Below, piece by piece: positions 36,250 through 48,619 of a DNA stretch of 64,000 bases. The notes below the pieces were generated by a model. That model had not been told where the DNA came from. It made no database searches and saw nothing but the letters and a program-made list of their open reading frames with translations. Position 1 is the first letter of the stretch; each line of letters starts with the position of its first letter. The DNA is from Stictocephala bisonia. Lineage: Eukaryota > Arthropoda > Insecta > Hemiptera > Membracidae. A program made the translations under genes and the position numbers. Location: contig JAQJVL010000568.1 in NCBI GenBank assembly GCA_035578905.1, forward strand, positions 62,001 through 126,000. The letters are read 5' to 3'.

Positions 36250-39200
36250 TTGTAAATAAAAAAATCTATTTTAAGTAGTAAATTTATGTAGTTTATAATA
36301 AAACAATTACTTATATGTACAATAAAACACATATATTCAGAATAAAATGGGTTTTGTACTTAAAACACATTAAAATATTTCTTTTTTATTAATCAAATCA
36401 TAAAATCTACAACGGCTTTCTAACAATGTAACTGTTATTAGGCTTTCCGCTCCCGGCTTAATCAAGCTAAAAGCACTTTTCACTCACTAATCCGTTCGAT
36501 CAGCCTACTTCTATCCTGCTGAGGCTAATACATAGGTTGGTATATTCTATTTACTTACAAAATCCTCTTTTATGTTTTATAGTATTAGTAAAATATGAAA
36601 AAAAGAAATACAAGTTTTTAATTTAATTGTTTTAAAATCTTTTTAACTATTGTCAAAAGTGTCTACTAACTGTTAACAGTTATAAATATAAAAAGATTTC
36701 AGTTGAATTTTTAAATAACTTGTTCCAATACAAATATAACTAATGATATTAAACTGTTTTTATAAATTTATAACATTTTCCTTTGTAATTTGTTATTAAT
36801 TTTATAATGTATTTTTCAGAAAATTTATTGTAAATATATGTTCTATTCGAAATTACCTTATTGGAGGTATAACATTCTAAATGTACATTACGTTTTATTT
36901 ATTTTCCATACTAATGAAATATACTAATTTAATGACATAGTAATCTTTAAATGGATTGAAAATTTTTTTAGTTGAAGTTATTGTAACAGCATACCATTTT
37001 ATTCAATAAACTTGAAATATACTGTAGTATTAAGTGTCACGTAATAGTCATAATTATGTTATTTTTATAAAAACTTCAATTAAAGTTTAAAATTTTGTTG
37101 ACATTTCTTAATTGAATCTTTGAGTTTATGACGGCTTTGGACTAAATAGTTTACTAGTATAATTAAAGATTGTTTAACAAAATGCTATACAATATAATGT
37201 TTGTTCTCCCATTAAAATAATTCTTGTTTTCCCATTACATGTAAGACTAAATTTTCATTTACAAACTATAAACTAACTCTATATCAAACGTTTTTTCACG
37301 TACTTCCTGGAAATCTGTTTTTAATAATATCGATACATGTTTTTCTTTACAAAACCTATCACAACCCCATTAAATTAAAGGTATGTTTTTTTTCTAATTA
37401 CCATATATCTTTGACAGTTCAAAATATATACTAGTCAATGTCATAATAATATTATACAGTTCCAATCTGTTTAGTCTTTCTCTTTTTTTCATCTTAATTC
37501 TATAAATAGATATGTAAACTCCAAGTGAGTTAAAACAGTTTTATGGAAGAATATAATAACATTCAGTCACGCAGCAAGTGACGTTTCCGTGATTGTTGTC
37601 TGACCTCACCCCAGGCGTTCCTCTACATTTTAAATCTCGCTTTCTATTGTGATATAAGTTATTTTCACCAAATATTTCCTGATATTTCCACAATATAAAA
37701 CTTTAAATTTCCTCGCGTTACAATACTGTTCTTTAAAATAAACGTACGAAGACAAGATACATAATGAATTATTATTACATTTAAATCCTCCTAAATATAA
37801 AAAGTATTTGTTTACTAGACTTAATTCTCTCAAGAGTACTAGTCACACATATTAAAATAAATATATTACTAATTCGGTAACATTAGTAATTCCTAGATTA
37901 ACACATTAACATTTAACCAATAATACACTGACCTTAAACTGATATGTCTGATAACTAACTATAAATCCATTTTTCCGTTACGTAAGAAAAATTATTAAAC
38001 AGTTTTTACAAACAAAAATATATAAAAAATAAAATGCCAATATATTATGAATAAAAATTAATTTTTAAGAAAGTTAATGCATGACATCTTTTTATTTAGA
38101 GTAAAACAAACTTGGATCCCTACATTTAACTTATTTATTCAAAGTTGTGGTGTTTCTAAAAGTCAAGAAGCCTTTGAGTCTCTTTCACCCCCTAAAAAGT
38201 TTGTTCAGAAACTTGGCTCAGACTTGCTTAGTTCATAAAATTATTGCGTAAAGTATATCATTAAAAGTATAAAACTAATGGGGGGAGCATTTATATTTTA
38301 ATAACTATAAAATGCTTTAGCTATTTCAAAAGAGCAACGTGAACAAACAATTGAAACACTATTTTTTATGAAAAAATGGAATGGTAAAGTAGAAGTTATG
38401 AAGTCGAATTTGCTGTATGTAGTACATTAAAACTTAGAAAATTATTAGTAACTTTGTTGACACATTTTATCGTAATGAAATAGTTTAAATTTCATGTATT
38501 ACACATAATGGTTCTATTAATATTCTAAATATATTTGTATAGTAAATACACATTTAAAATTAAATAGTTTACTCCAGTGCCTAAACGCATCACTGAAAAA
38601 CTTCTTTCATTAAATAAATATTACATTTTAAATATTTTACAACAATGACATTTTAATATTTTTAAGGATACATATATTCTTTGTATGAATACGCTAAAAC
38701 TTGCCGAGTTAAACTGCTTCAACTTATAACAGTTATTTGTTCAATAATTTTATTAATATAACAAAATATTCATAACTTTGCAGTTATTGATATGTGTTTG
38801 AAAAATATTTTCTTTTAATTTTGTTCGTCATAGCTTTAAAACGCATTAAAAAAATTAATTTCAGGTAAATGTTGATAGAATTATTACACTTAAAAAATGT
38901 AAAGGGTTATGCAATGTGCTTATATCCATTTAATAATTATAGCCTCATTAGTAGTGATTAGTACAATGTTTGTCATGAAAATATATATTTTCAGTACTAG
39001 AGAAATATACTGCTACATAACCTTTGACATTTTACAACATTTTCCGACTAAATGTGTTATTAATTATATAGTAATGAATACATTTCAGAACATGTTTATT
39101 ATAACTTAATTGTGTAATATGAAATGCCTTATAGTTTATTTTAAAAACGTTAAAAGCAACATTTTAAATAATGTCTTACTAACTTTCAAACTAATGTAAC

Positions 39201-39342
39201 TTCATTTATTACATTATGAAGTAATCTTTCAAAGGAATATTAATAATTTTAAATGTTTGTACAATTTCGTAACAGTATAGGCCTTTCATCAATAAATTTT
39301 AGTGTAGTATTAACTAATACTTCTGATTTGTAACTAATATTA
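36250..39342. other. AT-rich intergenic sequence
   Basis: No gene, RNA gene or repeat array recognised. Open frames at 37630-37833 (minus) and 38909-39109 (plus) are AT-driven and motif-free. Confidence 0.55.
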
Positions 39343-39718
39343 TGGACCTTTTCCGTTAATTCACTACCACTTCTTTTTCCTTTACTTCACTACTACTACT
39401 TTTTTATCGCAATTACGGTTAGGTTAGGTAAGGTAATGTTAGGTTAGGTTAGGTGAGGTAAGGTTAGGTGGTAACTAAAGTTGATCACAAACTGGTAAAT
39501 CCAATGATTTAATTAACGCAGAATGCGCTCTCCGTGTGTAAGTTCTTGGAAAGCGATAATATAAGGCCAGCAATATCGAATTCCTAGCGGATAAGGGATA
39601 GCAGATTGGACATAAAAATGATTAGGGCAACAGTTTTTAGAGGAGCATAATATTTTTTAAGTAATAGCGAATTAACAGATCTAAAAATAAGTATTGGTAG
39701 TGAATTAACGGAAAAATC
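39343..39718 (+). mobile_element. MITE family copy 3 (best preserved ends)
   Basis: Left end ggaccttttccgttaattca and ctacca; right end tggtagtgaattaacggaaa plus aatc. These form an inverted repeat of about 21 bp. The interior has gttaggttaggt / atgttaggttaggttaggtg runs, then gttgatcacaaactggtaaa and gcgataatataaggccagca, shared with the copy at 31983. No coding capacity. Confidence 0.88.
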
Positions 39719-41099
39719 TAATTTCATTTGTAAAAAAACTTCGATATGTTCAAATAATTACTTACTACAGTGTTATAGATTATAGAAGATTATAGGTTAA
39801 AGTTGGCGAGGGTCCAAAACGATGGGGTTGCCCTAACCCTATGTAAGGGTAAAGGTGACTGAAGTCTATAATCTATACTAATCACAATATAATAATTTAA
39901 CTAAATTTGTATATTTTAAATTGATGAATTTTTGAATAATTATTCAGAAGTATATATAATGATCCCAAACGTAGATCAGGTAACTTACAAGTAATTTCGT
40001 TGACACATATTTTAGTAAATAAATCTATAATTATTGTATGTACTTTAATAAGCAACATTTTGACAGAAAACTTCCTATTAAATTTCCATGGTTCTCATCG
40101 CTAATTTTATACTTGTATTTTAAGAAGATAATAATGTTATTATTACATTAGTAATCGGGACAAGTTTTTATAGGAATTAACTTTTTTATTTTAAAAATAA
40201 ATTATAATGTTAGCTTCAGCTATATGAATAAACTGAATGTTTTTTATTAGGATATTATGTCTCAGTAAATGAAAAGAGAAAAGGTAACATTCCTACTTAA
40301 GTTAACCAATAACATGTAAAAATAAATTTTTTCTCCATTATAGTACACTATAAATCAACCACTATGACATATTTATTCAATTTAACCTAACAAAAGTTTC
40401 TCTTTTTTATAGTTGCAGTAAATAATGTATAAATATGCATTTATTGTATTTAAATACATTTTATATTTACGAAAGTTATAAGAATACCGTAGTCATATTA
40501 GAAATTAATTAAATATATTATAATACAATTAAGTGAACTGTGATTTATGCATATAAATACTGATACATTTCAACAACTATAAATGTGTAGTTAAGTTAAA
40601 TTAAACCAATTTTAAATACATAGTCCACTAATATAATTAAGTTCGTATAAAAATATATCTCAATGAATTATTAACCAATAAATATATTCAATTAATAGTT
40701 TAACCTAAATAAAAACAATTATAAACGGTTAAACTCATTTAAAACTTTTGAAATAAGATAAAACATGTAACTAATATAGTGATACAATTATCAAGAGATT
40801 AAAATTATTTGGTATTGTTTAATGGTTTAAAATGTCTTATGAAATTTTAATTTTGCTTTTTAATTTTGTTTATGTATTTTTAGTGTATTGTATAAGGTAA
40901 TTCTTCATGGTGTGTTTCATGACTTCATTAGTGTCTAATATTTTTACAAAACATTTTAATGTTTGTTTTGTATTCATCGGTCAGCATTTAAAAGTCTACT
41001 TTGAGTCAGGTAGTAAGATAAATAGCACAAGTTCCTAAAACTGGGAAAAATGTTTAATTTTCACTATCGTTCGATGTAGGAATTTATTAGTTTATTTGG
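39719..41099. other. AT-rich intergenic sequence
   Basis: Nothing recognisable. Confidence 0.6.
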
Positions 41100-41388
41100 A
41101 GGACCTTTTTTTTGGTTGACAGTACATTTATTATTGTAATTTTACTTTAAACATTTTTTATGGATGAATTTTGTGGGATGAGTGAACAATATTTTTTCTA
41201 TATACGTAATAGGACTTTTTTTTTGGTTGACAGTACATTTATTATTGTAATTTTACTTTAAACATTTTTTATGGATGAATTTTGTGGGATGAGTGAACAA
41301 TATTTTTTCTATATACGTAATAGGACCTTTTTTTGGTTGACAGTACATTTATTATTGTAATTTTACTTTAAACATTTTTTATGGATGA
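41100..41388. repeat. 111-bp tandem repeat, about 2.6 units
   Basis: ggac(c)tttttttttggttgacagtac starts near 41101, 41212 and 41323. The units are almost identical, differing mainly in the length of the T run, so the expansion is probably recent. Confidence 0.95.
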
Positions 41389-41575
41389 AGTAATAGGAGA
41401 GTACTCGTTGACCAGTTCCTGAAAGACACGTATAAACCTTCCTCTAAATGTGTATTTATAAGATCGGAAATAAAAACCACCGCTGGTGAAAATAAGTAGT
41501 TTAATGCTCAAATTATTGTGAACTAGTTGTGATAAATATTGTGAAAAAAATCAGTCAGTTCTGTTATGTATGCCT
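41389..41575. other. spacer
   Basis: Nothing recognisable. Confidence 0.6.
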
Positions 41576-41865
41576 CAAGAACAATCTCTGGATGAAGTGT
41601 TTGCCTCTAGGCTGATATGTAGCTGAAGTGGTTATATGTAACTCTTCAATGTGGCTAGAGTGTTTGCCTGTAGAACGATATGTGGCTGAAGTGTATGCCT
41701 CTAGGACGATCTGTATCTGAAGTGGTTATATGTAACTATGCAATGTGGCTGGAGTGGTTACCTGTAGGAAGCTGAAGTAGTTGTATGTATTAGGGTATGT
41801 GGCTGATGTAGATTCCTTTAGGATGTAGTTGAGGTGGTTTTATGTAACGATGTGATTTAAGTATT
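41576..41865. repeat. degenerate tandem repeat (ctgaagtggttatatgtaac)
   Basis: Motifs gctgaagtggttatatgtaa, gaagtgtttgcctctagg and caatgtggctagagtg recur five or more times with irregular spacing; an old, diverged array. Confidence 0.8.
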
Positions 41866-43184
41866 TGAATGAATAATGCTTTAAAAAATAAAGTTGTATG
41901 ATGTCTTATTTTACCGCTGAAGTTAAAGAAAAGAATCTCCCTCTAATACTTCGCCTATAGTTAACTAACTAACGATATTTATTTGGATGGAGGCTTCCTG
42001 GACGGAGTGATATCACTCCAGACCTCGACAACTCCAGTTGTGACCTTACGGGTTTAATATATGATCAAACGGGAGCACAAATAAATTGTATTCGCTGTAT
42101 TTGAAGGCTTGTATACCTATGTACTTAATGTTGAGATATATTTCATTGTTGGAGATGGTTAGACTTTTTCTTCACATCAATAGAAGTAAAATTTGCTATA
42201 GCTAATGAAATCTGTTCTTATATTAAAAACTTAATTTACGGCTTAAGTTCATTACCTTATGACATACTATTTGTACTATGTCAGTTCATTTTATGACAAA
42301 TACTTTTCGAAGAAATAATTTGACACATAAATTGAATATGTTTAGCTAAATAAAAACTAATATAATTTAAATGAGTATAACCGAAGGATAAACGATATTT
42401 ATTGGCATATCCTCTAAATACTATTTACGTTTATCTCCTATAGTAAAACCTATTGTATTTATGAATCAAACATCATATCGTACTCACTACAAACAGACTT
42501 ACAACCTCACTCTTAGCTAATTTTATTCATGTAATGTCAAGATACCATTATAAATTTTACTAGCTACTACTACCTCATCATAATTACCCTGAAATTCAGT
42601 TTAATGCGGTGTTTTACACAAGCAGCGCATTGAAGTCACCTACTATAAGTTAAACACATTTTGAACTATACTCGTGTTTCTTGACTTTAAAGTTGTACTT
42701 TAGTGGAGAGAGAACAGTGTTTTTGTTAGTGGTGTAAGTTCATCAACGAACGCATTGTTTAGTGCACGGTAACGAGGAAACAGGATCCCACAATTTGTGC
42801 TACAAGACCTTCCTTCCGCGAAACTAGGAAATAAATCATAATACCAACATGAAATTAACCTTTTTTTAGTTACAGTTCTTAAATTAGTTAAACCTGGTAA
42901 TAAACTGCTGCATAACTAATTAATTAGTAAAGAAGTAGACAATATTTAATGTTTTTAACCTCTAAACTTATCTGTTATGTGTGTCCCTTAAGTTGTTTAT
43001 GTTTTATCTTACACTGAATATTTATTAGATTTTAACTGCTTTTTTAATATTTATTTTTATTTTAGTTAGTTTTCATAACAGCTATGAGAATTTTAATACT
43101 GGTTAACAGTCAAATTAACTGAAAAAAATATTTAGTTTGATAATTTAAAATACATCGAAAAGAGTAAATAGTGTAGGATTCTGA
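41866..43184. other. AT-rich intergenic sequence
   Basis: Contains a perfect 16-bp palindrome ggagtgatatcactcc at 42004-42019. No gene recognised. Confidence 0.6.
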
Positions 43185-43400
43185 TTTTTTTTTAAGGAGA
43201 TGCGAATCTCCTTTTCAACCGTTCTCCACCCATTTCTCATAGACTGTTAATTTGTACGATAAACTGACACGACAGAGTAGGGTAAGAAGTGGTACAATAC
43301 AAGGTAAATATTGCTGAAAAACTAACATTCAAGTACAGTATTGAACGTGGGCTACCTTTCACTCGGGTTAAATGTCCTGACCACTTAAGCCGCTCATCTA
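43185..43400 (-). mobile_element. possible tRNA-derived SINE
   Basis: On the minus strand ggcttaagtggtcaggac (near 43392-43375) resembles a tRNA A box, and cacgttcaatac (near 43349-43338) resembles a B box about 40 bp downstream, the spacing of a Pol III internal promoter. The downstream part (about 43220-43295) resembles 23700-23790, suggesting a dispersed family. It ends near a perfect hairpin aaggagat-gcga-atctcctt (43194-43213). B box is imperfect; no tail or target duplication was defined. Confidence 0.4.
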
Positions 43401-45634
43401 CTGGATAAGTGGAAATAAGTGGAAGTGGAAGGGTAAAAAGGAAATACTTATCAATGTTCGAAATATAAAAATAAAAGTATCTTTAGTTAATTGTAATGCT
43501 ACCAGTGTTACAAATTCGGCTTCAACCCGCAAGACATTCATTGGACTTGTTTAATTATATTGGACTAACACGTATAATATGTCTTGTTTACAAACATAAA
43601 CTATAATAACTTGTTAATGAGCAAACTATTATATATGATATTTATCGCAACAATAATTTTTGAAAATGTAATTAGCCCACAAATAAAATAAAATAATTCG
43701 TAACCCCATGCACATGGTTATTAGATTATAAAAAGTCTTTCAAATCATAGTTTATTAGTCCATAAAATAGCGTAATATGCTATATTACGTGCGTTGATTT
43801 TTTCTCACTATTTTACGTTTTTGGATTCCTCCCTTCAAATCTAGAAATATACTAGGTCAGTTTTAGTCCAAACAAGCACTAAATAAGGTCTGATTTTAGT
43901 TGTAAACAATAAAAAAAATTAAAAGGTCGTACAGAAACTTAAAAAGAGTTCTTGTTGTTGAAAAACTGTTTTATTCCTTGCGTATTTTGCAATTACGTAA
44001 AAGCAAAACAAGTTTATTGCCATAAAGAATCTATTGAATATTTACGAATAATTTTTACATGACAGTTAATTTAATGAGGAATAAATTAACTTATTTTTTG
44101 GTAGATTAGTACAGAAAACGTTATACTATGGCCTAACATGGTATAAAAATGTATGTTGAAATAAAACAAAATTCGAATATGATATTGGCGGTTGACGTTA
44201 ATAAATCGAAAAGTCAGATACTTGAGCAGGAGTTTTACTCTCTACGCTTGCCTCCAGAAGAAGGGTGTTCGATATAGTTTTCCTACATAAAATATTTAGT
44301 AGTATTATTGATTATTCACAACCTCTCCAGCGCTTATACTTTTCAGTTCCTGGAAGAACTAGACCTAGAAATATATATGCGATCAGACACCACTCGAATA
44401 ACTATAGTTAGATTAGAGTCCTATCACCCGTCTTCATAGGTTTGGTAATGGGTTCCTAAAGATGTTGAATTTTTTTTATGATAGTGTCAGTTAACTTAAA
44501 AATAAACTGCACTAGAATCAAAAGTTTCAAGTTATCTGTTCATATTGTTTAAAGATTTATTATTATGTTGTTATATTGTATAGTATTATTATCTTTGGTT
44601 TTTTTTACTCAATTCTATTATCATACTATCGTAACTATTTTATATTGGCGTATGCCGTTAAAAGAATAAATAAATAAATAAAGATAACTTTAACTGTACT
44701 AAGTATTCTCCCAAAATAAAATCCTGTTATAAGAGTCTGGGATGGTCGAATAAATCATACAAGTGTACGTGTAATATTATAGTTTTATTAATAAACTACA
44801 TAATAGTTGAGCTATTCAATTTCTTTGTTTTACATAGTTAATGTGCTAAAGTGAACCAGCTTCAGAGCCAGAAATAGTATAATAATTTATATTACCTAAT
44901 TAAATATGGATATTAGAATAATTAAAGGAGAGGTCAACACTAAATTAACGTAGCGAGATACGGGGTTGGCATATACAGCATGCAAAGGTGTATCGTGCTC
45001 ACTTTTACGAGTCGCTTTACTGTGATCTTTGAATCATCGACTGATAAAATTACAAAATCATTGACAAACCTTTACCTACATAAATGTTAACAAAATTATT
45101 ATCAATTTGGATTTAAAATAACCACAACTACGACAAAAATTTTAACTTTTGCACTTTTTATGGATTGAGTAGTAACAAAGTTTGTAAGCATGTGAAATTA
45201 CGCTAGTAATAATACAGAAGTGAACTTTTGAACGGTAATATTGTTCATGAGCAACGAACAGTACAATACAAAATCCAATACAAATAATAAATAAATAAAA
45301 CGAAATGCCATAATTGTAAAATTACTATTCTAGTTTTATATAAAGAGTTACTTTTGTACTTATTCTATGCAAATCTTTTTCGTAGAAGGTATAAAATGAG
45401 TTATAGTGCCAAATTAAACTTCCAATAATAAATATACACGATTCGTTATGTAAAAAAATTATTTTACTTAAAAAAATGTCCCATTAAAAAACATCGTAAC
45501 TAAACAAGCAGTTATTTTGTAAAATATGGTTTGTTATAGTTACAGCCTAAAAGAGTGAGTATAATGGTATTGTTTCTGTTCTAAGTGAAATTCTAAAAAA
45601 AAAATAAACCACCTTATACTCATTCCGTATAAGG
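43401..45634. other. AT-rich intergenic sequence
   Basis: No gene recognised. A short hairpin cgtaatat-gct-atattacg is at 43771-43789. Confidence 0.55.
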
Positions 45635-46889
45635 TGAGTTCTGGCTTGCTCGGAGCTAAGGTGGTAGCACTCGGATCGAATGAGAGTTTACTAGCACGAT
45701 CCTTATGTCATAGTAGTGAAATCTCACCTAGTACTTGTATGGATGGGGGAGTTTTGTTGTCTATGCATATAATTTGAATTTTTTTACCAGCCTTTATAAG
45801 GTGTCTATAAATTATAGGAGGGTGAGCTCTAATTAGTCACGTTGTCCCATTTTGAAACATCTATCATTTTAGGGTAGGTGGTTCTTGAGTATTTGTGTTG
45901 TCCAACCCTGAGGCGCCTATAAATATGTCTTATTTTATATAACAACTAAAGTAATTTTAAATATATTTGTTACATAACTGTTGTGCAAGACCAGTCAAGA
46001 CATACATTAAGCTGCACTATAAAACTGGGTCAATAGACAGTGAACAAAGAGAATTCCTTGCAACAAATGAGCACTATATTTGCTTGATTTAGTATATTTA
46101 TTTGCTAGCAAGAATACGCTGCAAGTGAAAATAAATTGTTGTCACAAACTAAGATTATGCTATTATATATCTAATATCATTGATTTTATAGACTCCTATA
46201 GATTTCCCCCCAATTTTGAATCTGTTGTATCCAAAAATATCAGCTGTTTATGTGGTCAGTTGTGGAGAGCTTGTGTAGTCCTATGTAAGTGTAATGTAAT
46301 TTAAACCAGCTGTAGTAGCAGACCTCAGGAACTAACCGAATTTCATACAAACGTACTTTTATAAGATGGGATTTCTATTGTAGATGTATACATTCATTGT
46401 TAATACTTACAGATATTAGTTAATATATGTATTAAAATAATTATATACTTTATTTCCGCTTTCCCATCGTTATCTTTAACAATCATATATAATTTATGAA
46501 ATTGTATATAAAACCTAATATATATTGTATTATTTCAATAACAATAAACAAATTTTAATGACAGTAACATACAGGATTGTTTTAACGAGAACTGGTAGAA
46601 ATTAACCTCAATGGTTCTTAATATCTCATTATACTCAATAGTAATGGAACGAAGATAATGCAAATTGTCGTAACATAACATATCCTCCTCCTTAATTCTT
46701 TTTATATCGACATTTACCATTTAACTCTTTTAGTGTTATTTTCAAGATGAATTCATATTCGATTTACTTTGGACAATTTTTAGATGTATATAATTTAATT
46801 AAATATTAAAAGAATACATTTGATATGAATAGTATTGAACAAACATTATATATATAATGATATTTCTCAATAATATTTTGGGTACGTTG

Positions 46890-48130
46890 GTTATGATTTG
46901 TACATACAGTATTGACTCGACGTAACTGACTAAACCCCCTGTTTTAGTTTTTTAGGGATGCTTAACAGCGTCGAGTAAAAATTTAAACCATCTATACAGA
47001 TTTTCAGAACGCATTCGACAAGCTTCCTCACTGTGTATTTTTACATAAGCTCCCTTCCATTGCATTCCCCCCATACTTTATTCAATGGATAACATCCTAC
47101 CTCTTAGATGGGAAATTTAAAGTATGATTTCGTGGTCTGTATTCGGAGAAATTTACTACCAGTCCAGGAGTACTGTAAGGGTCTAGCTTAGGACCTTTGT
47201 TTTTATGATTATTTATTAACGACATTACATCTTTCCTAAAATGTGCTGTTTAACTGTTCTTTTACTAAAATATCAATGCAGATTGTTAATACAAAAGACC
47301 ATCTGGCTCTTCGATCTTGAATCGACTCCGCAGTGAGGTAAACAATAGACAATTACGGTACATGACTTTGAACTAGCAAAACAGTGGTGGTTACGTTTAC
47401 GTGAAAAGATAATCCGTTATTCTTCTTTATTACACTAATGGTAGTATAATGTTAAGATAGCATGCTGTTTGTGTTTATGACATCTCGTACATTTCATGTT
47501 CATTTTATCTGAACCCGTAAACTGTATTACATTTACTGCTATGAGGAGAGCTTGTCATGTGGATCGGCATCTATTTCAATGATAAGGAAGCTCGTTTAAC
47601 GCATACAAGTCCTTGGTTTTAAGTCACCTTGAGTATTCCACTATTATTTGGAATATATATCACATGTATACAGATGTAGCTGTATACACAAGAAGAAATT
47701 CCTCTCATAGATCCAGTTGAAGTTTCCGGGACTTAGTGAAGTGGAAACGCACGTATATCAAACTTATTAGATTCCCTAGCTATAACTTACTTGAATTCTT
47801 TTATAGAGTGCTCTATGGCCATGCTGCTTATGTTCAGGCTATTGGTCTATCAATTTGTTTGCTCATAACTTAGAGTGTGTGATCTAGTTGTCAGATTTGC
47901 TGTGCCGAGATTTCAAAAAGGCTTCTCAATCAAGATTTGTTTGACAAACATAATGGTCGTTTTATAAGAATCCTAAATGCAGCATATAATTCTGTACTGT
48001 GAGATTAAACTCACACTCAAGTAGTCCAATTTTTCAAATGTTGCATATTTGAATGCTTTTGGTCTCAATGCTGTTTTGGATACTTAAGGGTTTTACCGGT
48101 TAGTGTCATGGCCAATGGGTGATACAAAAA
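46890..48130 (+). pseudogene. non-LTR retrotransposon reverse transcriptase relic (jockey/CR1-like), copy 1
   Basis: Plus-strand text reads DFQNAFDKLPH at 46999, then FPPYFIQWITSYL, SPGVL*GSSLGPL and LFINDI to about 47231: the order of RT motifs (D-AFD, fingers/palm helix, PQG-S-LGP, FINDI) of jockey/CR1-type elements. The following FADD catalytic motif is not readable. From 47470 to 48100 scattered fragments match the RT C-terminal thumb (a VLG..SPLEYS-like piece near 47610). Stops and frameshifts are frequent, so it is inactive. Confidence 0.8.
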
Positions 48131-48294
48131 TAATCGTTGTTATTTTCTGGATATTTTACGCCATTTCCTAATTGTTGAGTTCATTACGATTAATAATATT
48201 GTATGATCAATAGTAATGTTATCATATACGTATTAGTAATTATGTTACAAAACGTTTAGAACCAGGTCACTATTCTAAAAAGGGAAACAACTAG

Positions 48295-48439
48295 TTTACG
48301 GATTTTCTTTTTCTCCATAAAAGTTTGTAAATACGGTTTCTGCTTACACACTTGCTTTCAGCTAACAAGTTAACTTAGTTTATGCTTGTATAAACTAAAG
48401 TAAGGGCGAAGTTTCAAGTAAACTTCTAAAGACAGTGTG
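48295..48439. other. 145-bp highly conserved block with two hairpins, copy 1
   Basis: Ungapped match to 62153-62297 with 7 differences by eye (about 95%), far above the flanking similarity. It contains acttagttt / aaactaaagt arms (48373-48401, one bulge) and a perfect gaagttt-caagt-aaacttc hairpin (48408-48426). On the minus strand its right part is the end of an open frame ending KLRPYFSLYKHKLS and stop, identical in both copies. Confidence 0.85.
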
Positions 48440-48564
48440 TGAGGTTGAGGCACTGAAAATGTGGGATCCACCGCAATATTGAATATATGAGGCAAACGAA
48501 GTTGTTTATTTTCAAAACCCTCTCCTTTCAAAAATACTTGCATGTCATGTTTCATGAGCATCAT
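48370..48564 (-). other. minus-strand open frame conserved between duplicated copies, function unknown
   Basis: A 64-codon frame; residues NKQLRLPHIFNIAVDP and SLEVYLKLRPYFSLYKHKLS are the readable core. In the second copy (about 62376-62227 minus) the same frame gives NKPLRLPYIFNITVNP and an identical last 20 residues, but a stop lies just upstream. No family recognised. It could be a remnant of a coding exon or part of the repeat. Confidence 0.35.
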
Positions 48565-48597
48565 GTTAAAATAGTTTATTTGTTTTAAAGAGTACTA

Positions 48598-48619
48598 TTT
48601 TTTTTTTTTTTTTTTTTTT
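48598..48619. repeat. poly(T) tract
   Basis: 22 consecutive T; could be the tail of a minus-strand retroposed sequence, but no polyadenylation hexamer was seen on its far side. Confidence 0.9.

Noticed and set aside
39415..39475. True telomeric array
   Set aside because: The TTAGG-type run is short, interrupted and located inside a repeated MITE, so it is an internal part of that element.
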